Assembly (NCBI GenBank): GCA_958403605.1
Contig: CATXYA010000081.1
Location: 1 to 6,952 of the forward strand
Source of the DNA: an uncultured Oscillospiraceae bacterium
GTDB taxonomy: Bacteria; Bacillota; Clostridia; Oscillospirales; Ruminococcaceae
DNA length: 6,952 bases
Direction: 5' to 3'
In this document: positions 1-6,952 of the stretch, one piece after another
Layout of the letters: each line of letters begins with the position of its first letter
How positions within the stretch are numbered: position 1 is the first letter of the stretch
The notes under the pieces: model-generated
What the model was told of the DNA's origin: nothing
Seen by the model: the letters and a program-made list of their open reading frames with translations, nothing else
Databases searched by the model: none
Position numbers and translations under genes: made by a program

Positions 1-32
1 GTAGTAGCAGGGCGGCTTGCCGCCCGCGTTCG

Positions 33-53
33 CCTTCCCCCGGTGGGGGAAGG
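33..53. repeat. Inverted repeat, 9-bp stem with GGT triloop
   Basis: CCTTCCCCC at 33-41 is the exact reverse complement of GGGGGAAGG at 45-53. The following bases (54-100) contain a GAACGAAGTGAA stretch and a GGATGAGGGGG stretch, a composition I associate with dispersed intergenic repeats in Oscillospiraceae genomes. A second GC-rich hairpin (10-16 with 19-25) lies just before it. Probably part of a dispersed repeat; no terminator T-tract follows. Confidence 0.5.
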
Positions 54-151
54 TGCTGAACGAAGTGAAGCGGATGAGGGGGCGCCCGCGTACCTCCCCG
101 CTCTCACGGGGGCTTGGGGGCGAAGCCACCATTGGAATCGGCCACAGACGA

Positions 152-166
152 CGATGCAAAGCATCG
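152..166. repeat. Perfect 6-bp hairpin with AAA triloop
   Basis: CGATGC at 152-157 pairs with GCATCG at 161-166 around an AAA loop. It is followed by a looser pair, GAGCGTT (170-176) with AACGCTC (198-204). No gene is attached to it, and it has no T-tract, so it is not a terminator. Confidence 0.4.
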
Positions 167-234
167 AGTGAGCGTTATGTCATTCTTACTGTTAGCGAAC
201 GCTCGGCTGGGGCCTTCCTTTTCTGGCGAGGGGT

Positions 235-258
235 GCAGGGGGCCTGCCAGCCCCCTGC
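235..258. repeat. GC-rich inverted repeat, 9-bp stem
   Basis: GCAGGGGGC at 235-243 is the exact reverse complement of GCCCCCTGC at 250-258, with a 6-base loop. It sits 9 bases before the next inverted repeat and is probably part of the same element. Confidence 0.5.
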
Positions 259-267
259 GCCTCTTTG

Positions 268-293
268 CTTCTTTCTCAGCATTGAGAAAGAAG
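268..293. repeat. Perfect 11-bp inverted repeat, purine/pyrimidine arms
   Basis: CTTCTTTCTCA at 268-278 is the exact reverse complement of TGAGAAAGAAG at 283-293, with a GCAT loop. One arm is almost all pyrimidine and the other almost all purine. An outer pair, TCTTTGCT (262-269) with AGCAAAGA (305-312), can close the structure, and this outer arm reaches the first base of the terminator stem at 312. The nesting looks like a mobile or transcribed hairpin element rather than chance, but I cannot see target duplications. Confidence 0.5.
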
Positions 294-311
294 GACCCCC
301 AGCGAGCAAAG

Positions 312-352
312 AAAGCGCCGCCGAAACAGGAAATCCCGTCCGGCGGCGCTTT
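312..352 (-). terminator. Intrinsic terminator for the activase/dehydratase operon
   Basis: AAAGCGCCGCCG at 312-323 and CGGCGGCGCTTT at 341-352 form a perfect 12-bp stem with a 17-base loop. It begins 11 bases after the minus-strand TAA stop at 366-364. Read on the minus strand, the stem ends in TTTCTTT, an imperfect T-tract. On the plus strand it is followed by TTTTCGTTTTT, so it may also stop transcription coming from the left. The loop is longer than usual. Confidence 0.75.
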
Positions 353-363
353 TCGTTTTTCCG

Positions 364-1725
<1,362 letters not shown>

Positions 1726-1733
1726 AGGAAAAG

Positions 1734-1741
1734 CCCCCTCC
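1734..1741 (-). promoter_or_regulatory. Ribosome binding site fixing the dehydratase-like start
   Basis: Read on the minus strand, GGAGGGGG at 1741-1734 stands 8 bases before the ATG at 1725. It favours that ATG over the TTG at 1743 and argues that the downstream protein is translated independently of any readthrough from the upstream gene. Confidence 0.65.
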
Positions 1742-1779
1742 AAGGGCTGGGGTCCGGCCGTGAAAAAAGTTGCGTCAAA

Positions 1780-4677
1780 TCATTGTTCCAGGGCGGCGAA
1801 CAGGCTGCGCAGGCGGATGTTGACCGCGCCCAGGTTGGCGATCTCGTCGATCTTGATCTGGGTGTACAGCTTGCCCTCGCTCTGCAGGATCTCGCGCGTC
1901 TCGTCGGTGGTGATGGCGTCCACGCCGCAGCCAAAGCTCACCAGCTGCACCAGGTCCATATCCGGCTGGTCGGCGATGTACTTCGCCGCCGCGTACAGCC
2001 GCGCGTGGTACGTCCACTGGTTGAGCACCGTGGTGGGCACCTTGCCCACCAGGTGGGAGATGCAGTCCTCCGTCACCACGGCGGCGCCCTGGCTGCAGAT
2101 CAGCTTGTCGATGCCGTGGTTGACCTCCGGGTCCACGTGGTAGGGCCGCCCGGCCAGCACGATGATGGGCCGCCCCTCGGCGCGGGCCTGGGCGATGATC
2201 TCGGCGCCCTTGGCGCGCAGCTGCTCCATGTGGCGCTCGTATTCGGCGTAGGCCGCCGCGGCGGCCGCGGCCACCTCTTTGTCCGTGATGTCCGGCCAGG
2301 TCTTGCGCAGGATGGCCGCCATCTTTTTGGGGAAGTCCTTGCGGCGGTGGATGCCCACGTAATCGTAAATGAACTTTGTGTGCGCCAGCTCGGCGCAGTT
2401 GGCGGCCACCACCTCGGGGTAATAGGCCACCACCGGGCAGTTGTAGCAGTTGTCGCCGTGGCCCTCGTCCACATTATAGGTCATGCAGGGGTAGAACACG
2501 GCGTCCAGGCCCATGCCCGCCAGCTGGCGGATGTGCCCGTGCACCAGCTTGGCCGGGTAGCACACCGTGTCCGAGGGGATGGTGCCCTGGCCCTCTAAGT
2601 ACAGCGCGCGGCTGGACGGGCCCGTGGACACCACGGAGAAGCCCAGCTGCGTGAACAGCGTGTGCCAGAAGGGCAGCAGCTCGTACAAATTCAGCACCAG
2701 GGGGATGCCGATGGTGCCGCGCCGCGCGTGTTCGGCCGGGCCGTAGCCCGCCAGCAGCTTGAGCTTGTAGTCGTACAGATCCAGCGGGTTTTCCGCGCCG
2801 CGGTGGGTCACCGGGCGGTCGCAGCGGTTGCCGCTGATGTACTGCTTGCCGCCGGGGAAGCGGTTCACCGTCAGCTGGCAGTGGTTGCCGCACAGGCCGC
2901 AGACCACGTTTTTCACCTCTTGGGTGAAGCCCTCCAACTCGCTCTGCGTCAGCAGCGACGAATGCTGCTTGCCCTTGGCCTTGCCGTACAGGGCCGCGCC
3001 GTAGGCGCCCATCAGCCCCGCGATGTCGGGCCGGATGACCTCCACGCCCATCTCCTGCTCAAAGGCGCGCAGCACGGCCTCATTATAAAAGGTGCCGCCC
3101 TGCACCACGATGCGCTGGCCCAGCTCCTCGGGGCCGGAGGCGCGGATGACCTTGTAGAGCGCGTTTTTCACCACGCTGATGGACAGACCCGCCGAGATGT
3201 TCTCGATGGAGGCGCCGTCCTTCTGCGCCTGCTTGACGCTGGAATTCATGAACACCGTGCAGCGGCTGCCCAGGTCCACGGGCCGGTCGGCAAACAGGCC
3301 CAGCTTGGCGAACTCCGGCACCGTGTAGCCCAGCGCCTCGGCAAACGTCTGCAAAAAGCTGCCGCAGCCCGAGGAGCAGGCCTCGTTGAGGAAGATGTTG
3401 GCGATGGCGCCGTGCTCGATCTTGAAGCACTTCATGTCCTGGCCGCCGATGTCGATGACGAAATCCACGTCCGGCATAAAGTGCTTGGCCGCCGTGAAGT
3501 GGGCCACCGTCTCCACCACGCCGTAGTCCACGCCGAAGGCGCTCTTCACGATGTCCTCGCCGTAGCCCGTGGCCGTCACCGAGGCGATCTCCACCTCCGG
3601 GTGGGCGCGGTAGATCTCCAGCAGCAGCTGGCGGATGATGGGGATAGGGTTGCCGCTGTTGGGCTGGTAGCTGGTGAACAGCAGCTCGTCGTTTTGGTCG
3701 ATGACCGCGGCCTTCACGGTGGTGGAACCGGCGTCGATGCCGATCCACACCGGGCCGCAGCCCGCGGTGAAGGGCTTACGGGGCACACTGGCCCGGGCGT
3801 GCCGCGCCCGGAAGGCCTCATAGTCCGCCTCGCTGGCAAACAGCGGGGGATCGAACGCATAAGTAGCGGTGGCGCTGTAGGCCTTGAGGTCGGCGGCCAC
3901 CTGCCCCAGGTCCAGCGCCTGGTCCGAGTACAGCGCCGCGCCCAGCGCCACGTAGTAGAGACTGTTTTCCGGGCAGGCGCCCTTGACGCCCAACGCGCTG
4001 TCAAAGCACTTTTTCAGCTGGGGCAAAAAGGTGAGCGGCCCGCCCAGGTACAAAATGTTGCCCGCGATCCTGCGGCCCTGGGCCAGGCCCGCGATGGTCT
4101 GGTTGACCACGGCCATGAAGATGCTGGCCGCCACGTCGCCCGTCTTGGCGCCCTGGTTGATGAGCGGCTGGATGTCGCTTTTGGCAAACACGCCGCAGCG
4201 GCTGGCGATGGTGTACGTCTTTTCCGCGGACAGGGCGGCCTCGTTCATCTCGTCGGGCGTCAGCTTCAGCAGCGTGGCCATCTGGTCGATGAAGGCGCCG
4301 GTGCCCCCGGCGCAGCTGCCGTTCATGCGCACCTCGGTGCCGCCCGTCAAAAACAGGATCTTCGCGTCCTCGCCGCCCAGCTCGATGATGACATCGGCGT
4401 CCGGCGCGTACTGGCGGGCCGCCACGCGCGTGGCAAACACCTCCTGCACAAAGGGCACGCCGCAGGCCTCGGCCAGGCCCATGCCCGCCGAGCCGGAGAT
4501 GGACAGCAGCGCGGGCTGCCCGCGGGTGATCTCGGCGTCCAGGCGCGCCAGCACCTCGGCGGCCTTCTCCACGATATGGGAAAAATGGCGCTCATAGGTC
4601 TTGTAGACGATGGCTCCCGCCTCATCCAACACCACGCATTTGATGGTGGTGGAGCCGATGTCCAGGCCGATCTTCAT
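1780..4677 (-). CDS. Tandem-domain acyl-CoA dehydratase activase (BadF/BadG/BcrA/BcrD ATPase family) with DUF2229-type domain
   Basis: A 965-residue cytoplasmic protein. Domain 1 (about 3-250) is an ASKHA-fold ATPase: DIGSTT phosphate loop near residue 6, IIELGGEDAK (97-106), CAGGTGAFI (Cys122) and SRCGVFAKSDI (Cys161). Domain 2 (about 311-566) repeats the plan: DAGSTT near 315, VIDIGGQDMKCF (407-418), EACSSGCGSF (Cys434, Cys438) and SRCTVFMNSS (Cys473). In HgdC-type activases two such cysteines per monomer hold a [4Fe-4S] cluster bridging a dimer, and ATP hydrolysis drives an electron into the dehydratase. A linker carries Cys593, 596, 600 and 619 (CGLCGNHC, then GNRC), possibly another Fe-S site. 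A DUF2229-like region follows (about 655-875), with DTVCYPAK and CYNCPVVAYYP. The ATG at 4677 has AAGGAGG five bases upstream. The gene ends with a TGA, and the same frame stays open into the dehydratase-like gene. Target enzyme and substrate unknown. Confidence 0.9.
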   Translation of the reverse strand: MKIGLDIGSTTIKCVVLDEAGAIVYKTYERHFSHIVEKAAEVLARLDAEITRGQPALLSISGSAGMGLAEACGVPFVQEVFATRVAARQYAPDADVIIELGGEDAKILFLTGGTEVRMNGSCAGGTGAFIDQMATLLKLTPDEMNEAALSAEKTYTIASRCGVFAKSDIQPLINQGAKTGDVAASIFMAVVNQTIAGLAQGRRIAGNILYLGGPLTFLPQLKKCFDSALGVKGACPENSLYYVALGAALYSDQALDLGQVAADLKAYSATATYAFDPPLFASEADYEAFRARHARASVPRKPFTAGCGPVWIGIDAGSTTVKAAVIDQNDELLFTSYQPNSGNPIPIIRQLLLEIYRAHPEVEIASVTATGYGEDIVKSAFGVDYGVVETVAHFTAAKHFMPDVDFVIDIGGQDMKCFKIEHGAIANIFLNEACSSGCGSFLQTFAEALGYTVPEFAKLGLFADRPVDLGSRCTVFMNSSVKQAQKDGASIENISAGLSISVVKNALYKVIRASGPEELGQRIVVQGGTFYNEAVLRAFEQEMGVEVIRPDIAGLMGAYGAALYGKAKGKQHSSLLTQSELEGFTQEVKNVVCGLCGNHCQLTVNRFPGGKQYISGNRCDRPVTHRGAENPLDLYDYKLKLLAGYGPAEHARRGTIGIPLVLNLYELLPFWHTLFTQLGFSVVSTGPSSRALYLEGQGTIPSDTVCYPAKLVHGHIRQLAGMGLDAVFYPCMTYNVDEGHGDNCYNCPVVAYYPEVVAANCAELAHTKFIYDYVGIHRRKDFPKKMAAILRKTWPDITDKEVAAAAAAAYAEYERHMEQLRAKGAEIIAQARAEGRPIIVLAGRPYHVDPEVNHGIDKLICSQGAAVVTEDCISHLVGKVPTTVLNQWTYHARLYAAAKYIADQPDMDLVQLVSFGCGVDAITTDETREILQSEGKLYTQIKIDEIANLGAVNIRLRSLFAALEQ

Positions 4678-4752
4678 GGCGTCCTCCTTGCTTTTGATCC
4701 TTCGCCGCAGCGCGGTTTTTCACGTTCTTCTTACTCTTATCTTAATTACTCT

Positions 4753-4780
4753 ATTTTACCGCGTTCTGTCGAAAAAGCAA
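4753..4780 (-). promoter_or_regulatory. Possible promoter for the activase gene
   Basis: On the minus strand, TTGCTT (4780-4775) and TAAAAT (4758-4753) are 16 bases apart, in an AT-rich stretch of 4735-4800 that contrasts with the GC-rich genes on both sides. The start codon is about 75 bases downstream, leaving a leader of about 70 bases. The -35 match is moderate and the spacing one base short, so this is a candidate only. Transcription could also read through from gpr, 151 bases upstream, since I see no convincing terminator between them. Confidence 0.4.
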
Positions 4781-4828
4781 GAACCAAATTTGTGAAACTG
4801 CCCCATTTTTATGCAGTGCTTTTGGGCA

Positions 4829-5632
4829 TTATGACGTAAGAAAGGTCAGCTCGCCCACGGTGAGCGCGGGCTGCAGCGCCTTGTTGATGGCCAGGGCCAA
4901 AAGGTTGGCGCCGCGGCGCACAATGGCGTCGATGTCCTTGGGCGTCACCACCAGGGAGCGCTGGGAGCGCAGCAGCTCGCCCGCGTCCATGACGGTGGGC
5001 ACCCCCACGGCGATGACGGGCGCGCCCAGCGTCTCCTTCGTCAGCGGCGGGGCGCTGCGCGGCTCCAGCCCCGCGGTGGAAAGCTGCACGCTGCACCCCA
5101 GGCGGCGCGGGTCGCTGGTGCACAGGCTGTCCACAGCCACCACGGCCACCGGCGACAGCTTTTTCACCAGGCTTTGCAGCAGCTCGGCGGTGGCCAGGCC
5201 CGTGGTGCCCTCCACGCCCGGGGAAAACGCCGCCACGGGCCGCAGGGCAAAGCGCTCGTCCACCGGGGCGCCGCCCTCGCACAAGTGGCGCGTCACAAAC
5301 ACGCGGTCCGCCGTCTCGGGGCCCAGCGCGTCCGCGGTGACGGCCCGGTTGCCCACGCCCGCCACCAGCACCAGCCCCTCTTTGGGCAGCAGCGTGCGCA
5401 GCTGGCTGGCGATGGCCCACACGTAGGCCTCGTTTTTGTCGTCGATCTCCGCGAATTGGGGCATGTCCAGCGTGATATAGCGCCCCTTGGCCCGGCGCAG
5501 GCCCGCGCGCTCGATGTCCACGCGCACCAGGCCGATGCCCGAGGCGTTGGCCGTGTGGGTGCGCACCCCCTGGGGCACCTCGCCCTTGCTCTCGGGGTAC
5601 AGTTCCGCCGCAATATCCGTATAAAGGGCCAT
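4829..5632 (-). CDS. gpr: GPR, spore germination protease (peptidase family A25), compact form
   Basis: A 267-residue protease that, in the family, is made in the developing forespore as a zymogen, processes itself, and degrades DNA-binding small acid-soluble proteins at germination. Supporting motifs: KGRYITLDMP (49-58), VAGVGNRAVTADALGP (90-105), FVTRHL (112-117), RPVAAFSPGVEGTTGLATAE (131-150), VVAVDSL (164-170) and TLGAPVIAVGVPTVMDA (201-217). Asp101 and Asp168 fall where the two catalytic aspartates of the Bacillus enzyme sit, by my alignment from memory. The N-terminus, YTDIAAE, resembles the SASP-like self-cleavage site. The protein is much shorter than the Bacillus enzyme (about 370): only a dozen residues separate VPTVMDA from VVTPKDID. 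The ATG at 5632 has AAAGGAG eight bases upstream. It is divergent from rpsT, and the activase gene follows on the same strand. Forespore sigma-G control is usual for gpr, but I see no clear sigma-G promoter here. Confidence 0.93.
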   Translation of the reverse strand: MALYTDIAAELYPESKGEVPQGVRTHTANASGIGLVRVDIERAGLRRAKGRYITLDMPQFAEIDDKNEAYVWAIASQLRTLLPKEGLVLVAGVGNRAVTADALGPETADRVFVTRHLCEGGAPVDERFALRPVAAFSPGVEGTTGLATAELLQSLVKKLSPVAVVAVDSLCTSDPRRLGCSVQLSTAGLEPRSAPPLTKETLGAPVIAVGVPTVMDAGELLRSQRSLVVTPKDIDAIVRRGANLLALAINKALQPALTVGELTFLTS

Positions 5633-5689
5633 AAAAGCCGCTCCTTTCCTTTAAAACGAGGCCCGCACAGCCTTTTTTTCAAAAAAGCC

Positions 5690-5718
5690 TTGCGTTTCGG
5701 GCCAAAAGGTGATAATAT
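5690..5718 (+). promoter_or_regulatory. Vegetative (sigma-A type) promoter of rpsT
   Basis: TTGCGT at 5690-5695 and TAATAT at 5713-5718 are separated by exactly 17 bases, in the AT-richer gap between gpr and rpsT. Initiation near 5725 would give a leader of about 30 bases containing the strong Shine-Dalgarno sequence AAGGAGG (5743-5749), seven bases before the ATG. Confidence 0.7.
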
Positions 5719-5756
5719 AAATTGCACTGTTCTGTGGGTATTAAGGAGGTGGTACG

Positions 5757-6023
5757 ATGCCTAACATTAAATCTCAGAAAGACCGCGTGGTGCAAGCCAA
5801 AAAAGAGGCCATGCACAACAAAGCGATCAAGTCTAACCTGAAAACAGTCGTCAAGAAGGCTGACGCCGCCATTTCCGCCGGCGCCGCTGATATGGACGAA
5901 CAGGTGAAAACCGCTGTTGTCGCCATTGACAAAGCCGCCGGCAAGGGCGTTCTGCACAAGAACACCGCTTCCCGGAAAGTGGCCCGTCTGGCGAAAGCCG
6001 CACACAAAGCCACTGCGCAATAA
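5757..6023 (+). CDS. rpsT: 30S ribosomal protein S20
   Basis: An 88-residue, strongly basic protein of normal S20 length. S20 binds 16S rRNA early in assembly of the small subunit. Conserved features seen: NIKSQKDRV near the N-terminus and IDKAAGKGVLHKNTASRKVARL (about 57-78), the family's signature region. The start is fixed by AAGGAGG seven bases upstream and by the family's usual MPNIKS beginning. It is a single-gene transcription unit, with its own promoter upstream and a strong terminator starting five bases after the TAA. Its codon use is less GC-rich than its neighbours, as expected for a highly expressed ribosomal gene. Adjacency of rpsT and gpr is a common arrangement in Firmicutes. 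Confidence 0.98.
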   Translation: MPNIKSQKDRVVQAKKEAMHNKAIKSNLKTVVKKADAAISAGAADMDEQVKTAVVAIDKAAGKGVLHKNTASRKVARLAKAAHKATAQ

Positions 6024-6028
6024 GACTT

Positions 6029-6060
6029 AAAACCGCCGCTCTCCGGAGCGGCGGTTTTTT
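6029..6060 (+). terminator. Intrinsic terminator of rpsT
   Basis: AAAACCGCCGCTC (6029-6041) and GAGCGGCGGTTTT (6046-6058) form a perfect 13-bp stem with a TCCG tetraloop, followed by a T run ending at 6060. On the minus strand the stem ends in TTTT, so it may also stop transcription arriving from spoVAE. Confidence 0.95.
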
Positions 6061-6082
6061 ATGTTGCTCAACCAAACAATCG

Positions 6083-6127
6083 GCTCCCTCTGACGAGGGA
6101 GCTGTCTGCGCCAGCAGACTGAGGGAG
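6083..6127. repeat. Double-hairpin intergenic repeat
   Basis: The first hairpin is GCTCCCTC (6083-6090) with GAGGGAGC (6095-6102), loop TGAC. The second is GTCTGC (6104-6109) with GCAGAC (6114-6119), loop GCCA. The GAGGGAG at 6121-6127 repeats the right arm of hairpin one, so the first arm could pair with it instead and enclose the second hairpin. I recognise this pattern as a high-copy intergenic repeat of Oscillospiraceae/Ruminococcaceae genomes, from memory only. It lies between converging rpsT and spoVAE. Confidence 0.65.
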
Positions 6128-6200
6128 AGAAAACGCCGTTGACACCAAATCGCTGCGGGTGCAGTCTTGTCAAAGAGCCGGCTTTTTATCCCGCCAAGTT

Positions 6201-6557
6201 TTAGTTCTGGTCGTGGCTCTTGCCCACCAGGGACATCAAAAAGCCCATCACCAGGCTGGCGGTGATGCCGCCCGCCGCCGCGGTCAGGCCGCCCGTCAAG
6301 GCGCCCAGCAGGCCCTTTTCCGTCACGGCGTCCATCACGCCCTGGGCCAGCAGGTGCCCGAAGCCCAGCAGCGGCACCGTGGCGCCCGCCCCGGCAAATT
6401 CCGCCAGGGGGTCGTACCAGCCCAGCGCCGACAAAATGACGCCCGCCACCACGAAGCCCGCCAAAATGCGCGCGGGCGTCAGGGGCGTCAGGTCGATGAG
6501 GATCTGGCCGATGACGCAAAACAGGCCGCCGATCACAAATGCCCACACAAAATTCAT
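6201..6557 (-). CDS. spoVAE: Stage V sporulation protein AE (SpoVAE), dipicolinic acid channel component
   Basis: A 118-residue integral membrane protein of the SpoVAC/SpoVAE family. These proteins sit in the spore inner membrane and take part in moving calcium dipicolinate in during sporulation and out at germination. Hydrophobic segments are visible at about 2-21, 31-48, 59-77 and 83-111. Family-like sequence includes GQILIDLTPLTPARIL (17-32), GWYDPLAEFAGAGATVPLLGFGHLL (46-70) and KGLLGALTGGL (81-91). The ATG at 6557 overlaps the spoVAD stop (ATGA) and has GGGAGGAG seven bases upstream. Longer readings of this frame start inside spoVAD and are not credible. It is the last gene of its operon here; no further spoVA gene follows. 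Regulation by sigma-G is usual for the family, but the promoter is outside the window. Confidence 0.95.
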   Translation of the reverse strand: MNFVWAFVIGGLFCVIGQILIDLTPLTPARILAGFVVAGVILSALGWYDPLAEFAGAGATVPLLGFGHLLAQGVMDAVTEKGLLGALTGGLTAAAGGITASLVMGFLMSLVGKSHDQN

Positions 6558-6952
6558 GATTTTTCTCCTCCCTGCCCGGCGGAAAGCTCCACCAGATGGG
6601 CGATGCCCGGAATGTTCTCGCCCTGTAAAAACGTGGTCTGGCTCATCAGCGCGCCCGTGGAAAGCAGCAGGCAGCGTTTCAGCCGCCCGGTGCGCAGCAG
6701 CGGCAGGATGTGGCAGCACAGCACACTGGCGCTGCACCCCGCGCCCGAGCCGCCCGCCTGCACGTTCTGGTTTTCCCGGTCGTAGACGATGAGGCCGCAG
6801 TCGTCGTGGTTTTTCAGCGGCAGGCCCTCTTTTTCCAGCAGCTCCAGCAGCAGCTGGCTGCCCACCAGCCCCAGATCGCCCGTGTAGATGCGGTCGAAGG
6901 CGGCGGGGTCCTCGCCGGTGTCCGCAATAAAGCGCAGGATGGTCTCGCAGGC
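6554..6952 (-). CDS. spoVAD: Stage V sporulation protein AD (SpoVAD), 3' part
   Basis: The C-terminal 132 residues of SpoVAD, a thiolase-fold protein known to bind dipicolinic acid on the spore inner membrane. The gene continues past the right edge of the window. Visible family sequence: IYTGDLGLVGSQLL, then DDCGLIVYD, a GGSGAGCSASVLCCHILPLL stretch, RCLLLSTGALMSQTT and GENIPGIAHLVEL near the end. The frame is open to position 6952; apparent internal starts such as the GTG at 6865 lie within the conserved domain and are not the gene start. The TGA stop overlaps the spoVAE start by ATGA, which suggests translational coupling in a spoVAD-spoVAE order. Confidence 0.95.
   Translation of the reverse strand, partial: ACETILRFIADTGEDPAAFDRIYTGDLGLVGSQLLLELLEKEGLPLKNHDDCGLIVYDRENQNVQAGGSGAGCSASVLCCHILPLLRTGRLKRCLLLSTGALMSQTTFLQGENIPGIAHLVELSAGQGGEKS

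Larger units (their letters stand above)
1..311. other. Gene-free, hairpin-rich intergenic region
   Basis: I see no credible gene here. Open frames across this stretch have no family resemblance, no convincing ribosome binding site, and run into the 3' end of the opposite-strand dehydratase-like gene. What it does hold is a string of perfect inverted repeats: 10-16 with 19-25, 33-41 with 45-53, 152-157 with 161-166, 170-176 with 198-204, 235-243 with 250-258, and 268-278 with 283-293. An outer pair, 262-269 with 305-312, encloses the last one and touches the terminator stem. The density suggests one or more REP-like or small non-autonomous repeat elements inserted downstream of the operon. 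That is inference; I cannot compare copies elsewhere in the genome. Confidence 0.6.

Noticed and set aside
1726..1743. TTG at 1743 as start of the dehydratase-like protein
   Set aside because: It lies on the likely Shine-Dalgarno sequence and lacks one of its own; the ATG at 1725 is well placed behind GGAGGGGG.
4790..4828. Terminator after gpr
   Set aside because: Only a weak five-pair TGCCC/GGGCA stem with a 20-base loop, followed by just three T, is visible on the minus strand; too weak to call.
2662..4839. Long plus-strand open frame (725 codons) opposite the activase gene
   Set aside because: It is antisense to a gene with clear conserved motifs. Its translation is rich in His, Ala, Gly, Val and Leu, as expected for the reverse strand of GC-rich codons, and it matches no family.
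5671..5689. T7/A6 stretch near rpsT as a gpr or rpsT terminator or attenuator
   Set aside because: The flanking GCC triplets are direct, not inverted, so only an A/T stem could form. It also lies upstream of the promoter, not in a transcribed leader of rpsT.

Overview
The window looks like chromosomal DNA from an anaerobic, spore-forming, high-GC Firmicute, most likely of the Oscillospiraceae/Ruminococcaceae type. Three things support this. First, it carries sporulation and germination genes (gpr, spoVAD, spoVAE). Second, it has a strictly anaerobic-type 2-hydroxyacyl-CoA dehydratase activase system. Third, the codons are GC-rich, and the intergenic DNA holds short hairpin repeats of a kind I associate with that group. 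The placement is inference; there is no rRNA or other marker to fix it.

Layout, left to right. Positions 1-311 carry no credible gene but are dense in perfect inverted repeats; an intrinsic terminator follows (312-352). Positions 364-4677 hold two minus-strand genes. The upstream one (4677 to 1780) encodes a 965-residue protein with two tandem BadF/BadG/BcrA/BcrD-type ATPase (activase) domains, a Cys-rich linker and a DUF2229-type domain. The downstream one (1725 to 364) encodes a 453-residue 2-hydroxyacyl-CoA dehydratase-like protein. In many Clostridia I recall these as one polypeptide of about 1,400 residues; here a single in-frame UGA separates them, and the second part has its own ribosome binding site. 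Upstream of both, also on the minus strand, is gpr (5632 to 4829), an unusually compact spore germination protease.

Divergent from gpr is rpsT (5757-6023, plus strand), encoding ribosomal protein S20, with a good vegetative promoter, a strong Shine-Dalgarno sequence and a textbook terminator (6029-6060). Next comes a double-hairpin repeat (6083-6127). Converging from the right is the end of a spoVA operon on the minus strand: the 3' part of spoVAD (runs off the window at 6952) and spoVAE, which overlap by ATGA.

Functionally, gpr degrades the small acid-soluble spore proteins during germination, and SpoVAD/SpoVAE belong to the spore dipicolinic acid channel. The activase/dehydratase pair is probably a radical-enzyme redox system whose substrate cannot be told from sequence. 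Nothing here amounts to a clearly new biological system. The best leads are the one-codon split of the activase/dehydratase protein, the shortened GPR and the hairpin-rich intergenic DNA.
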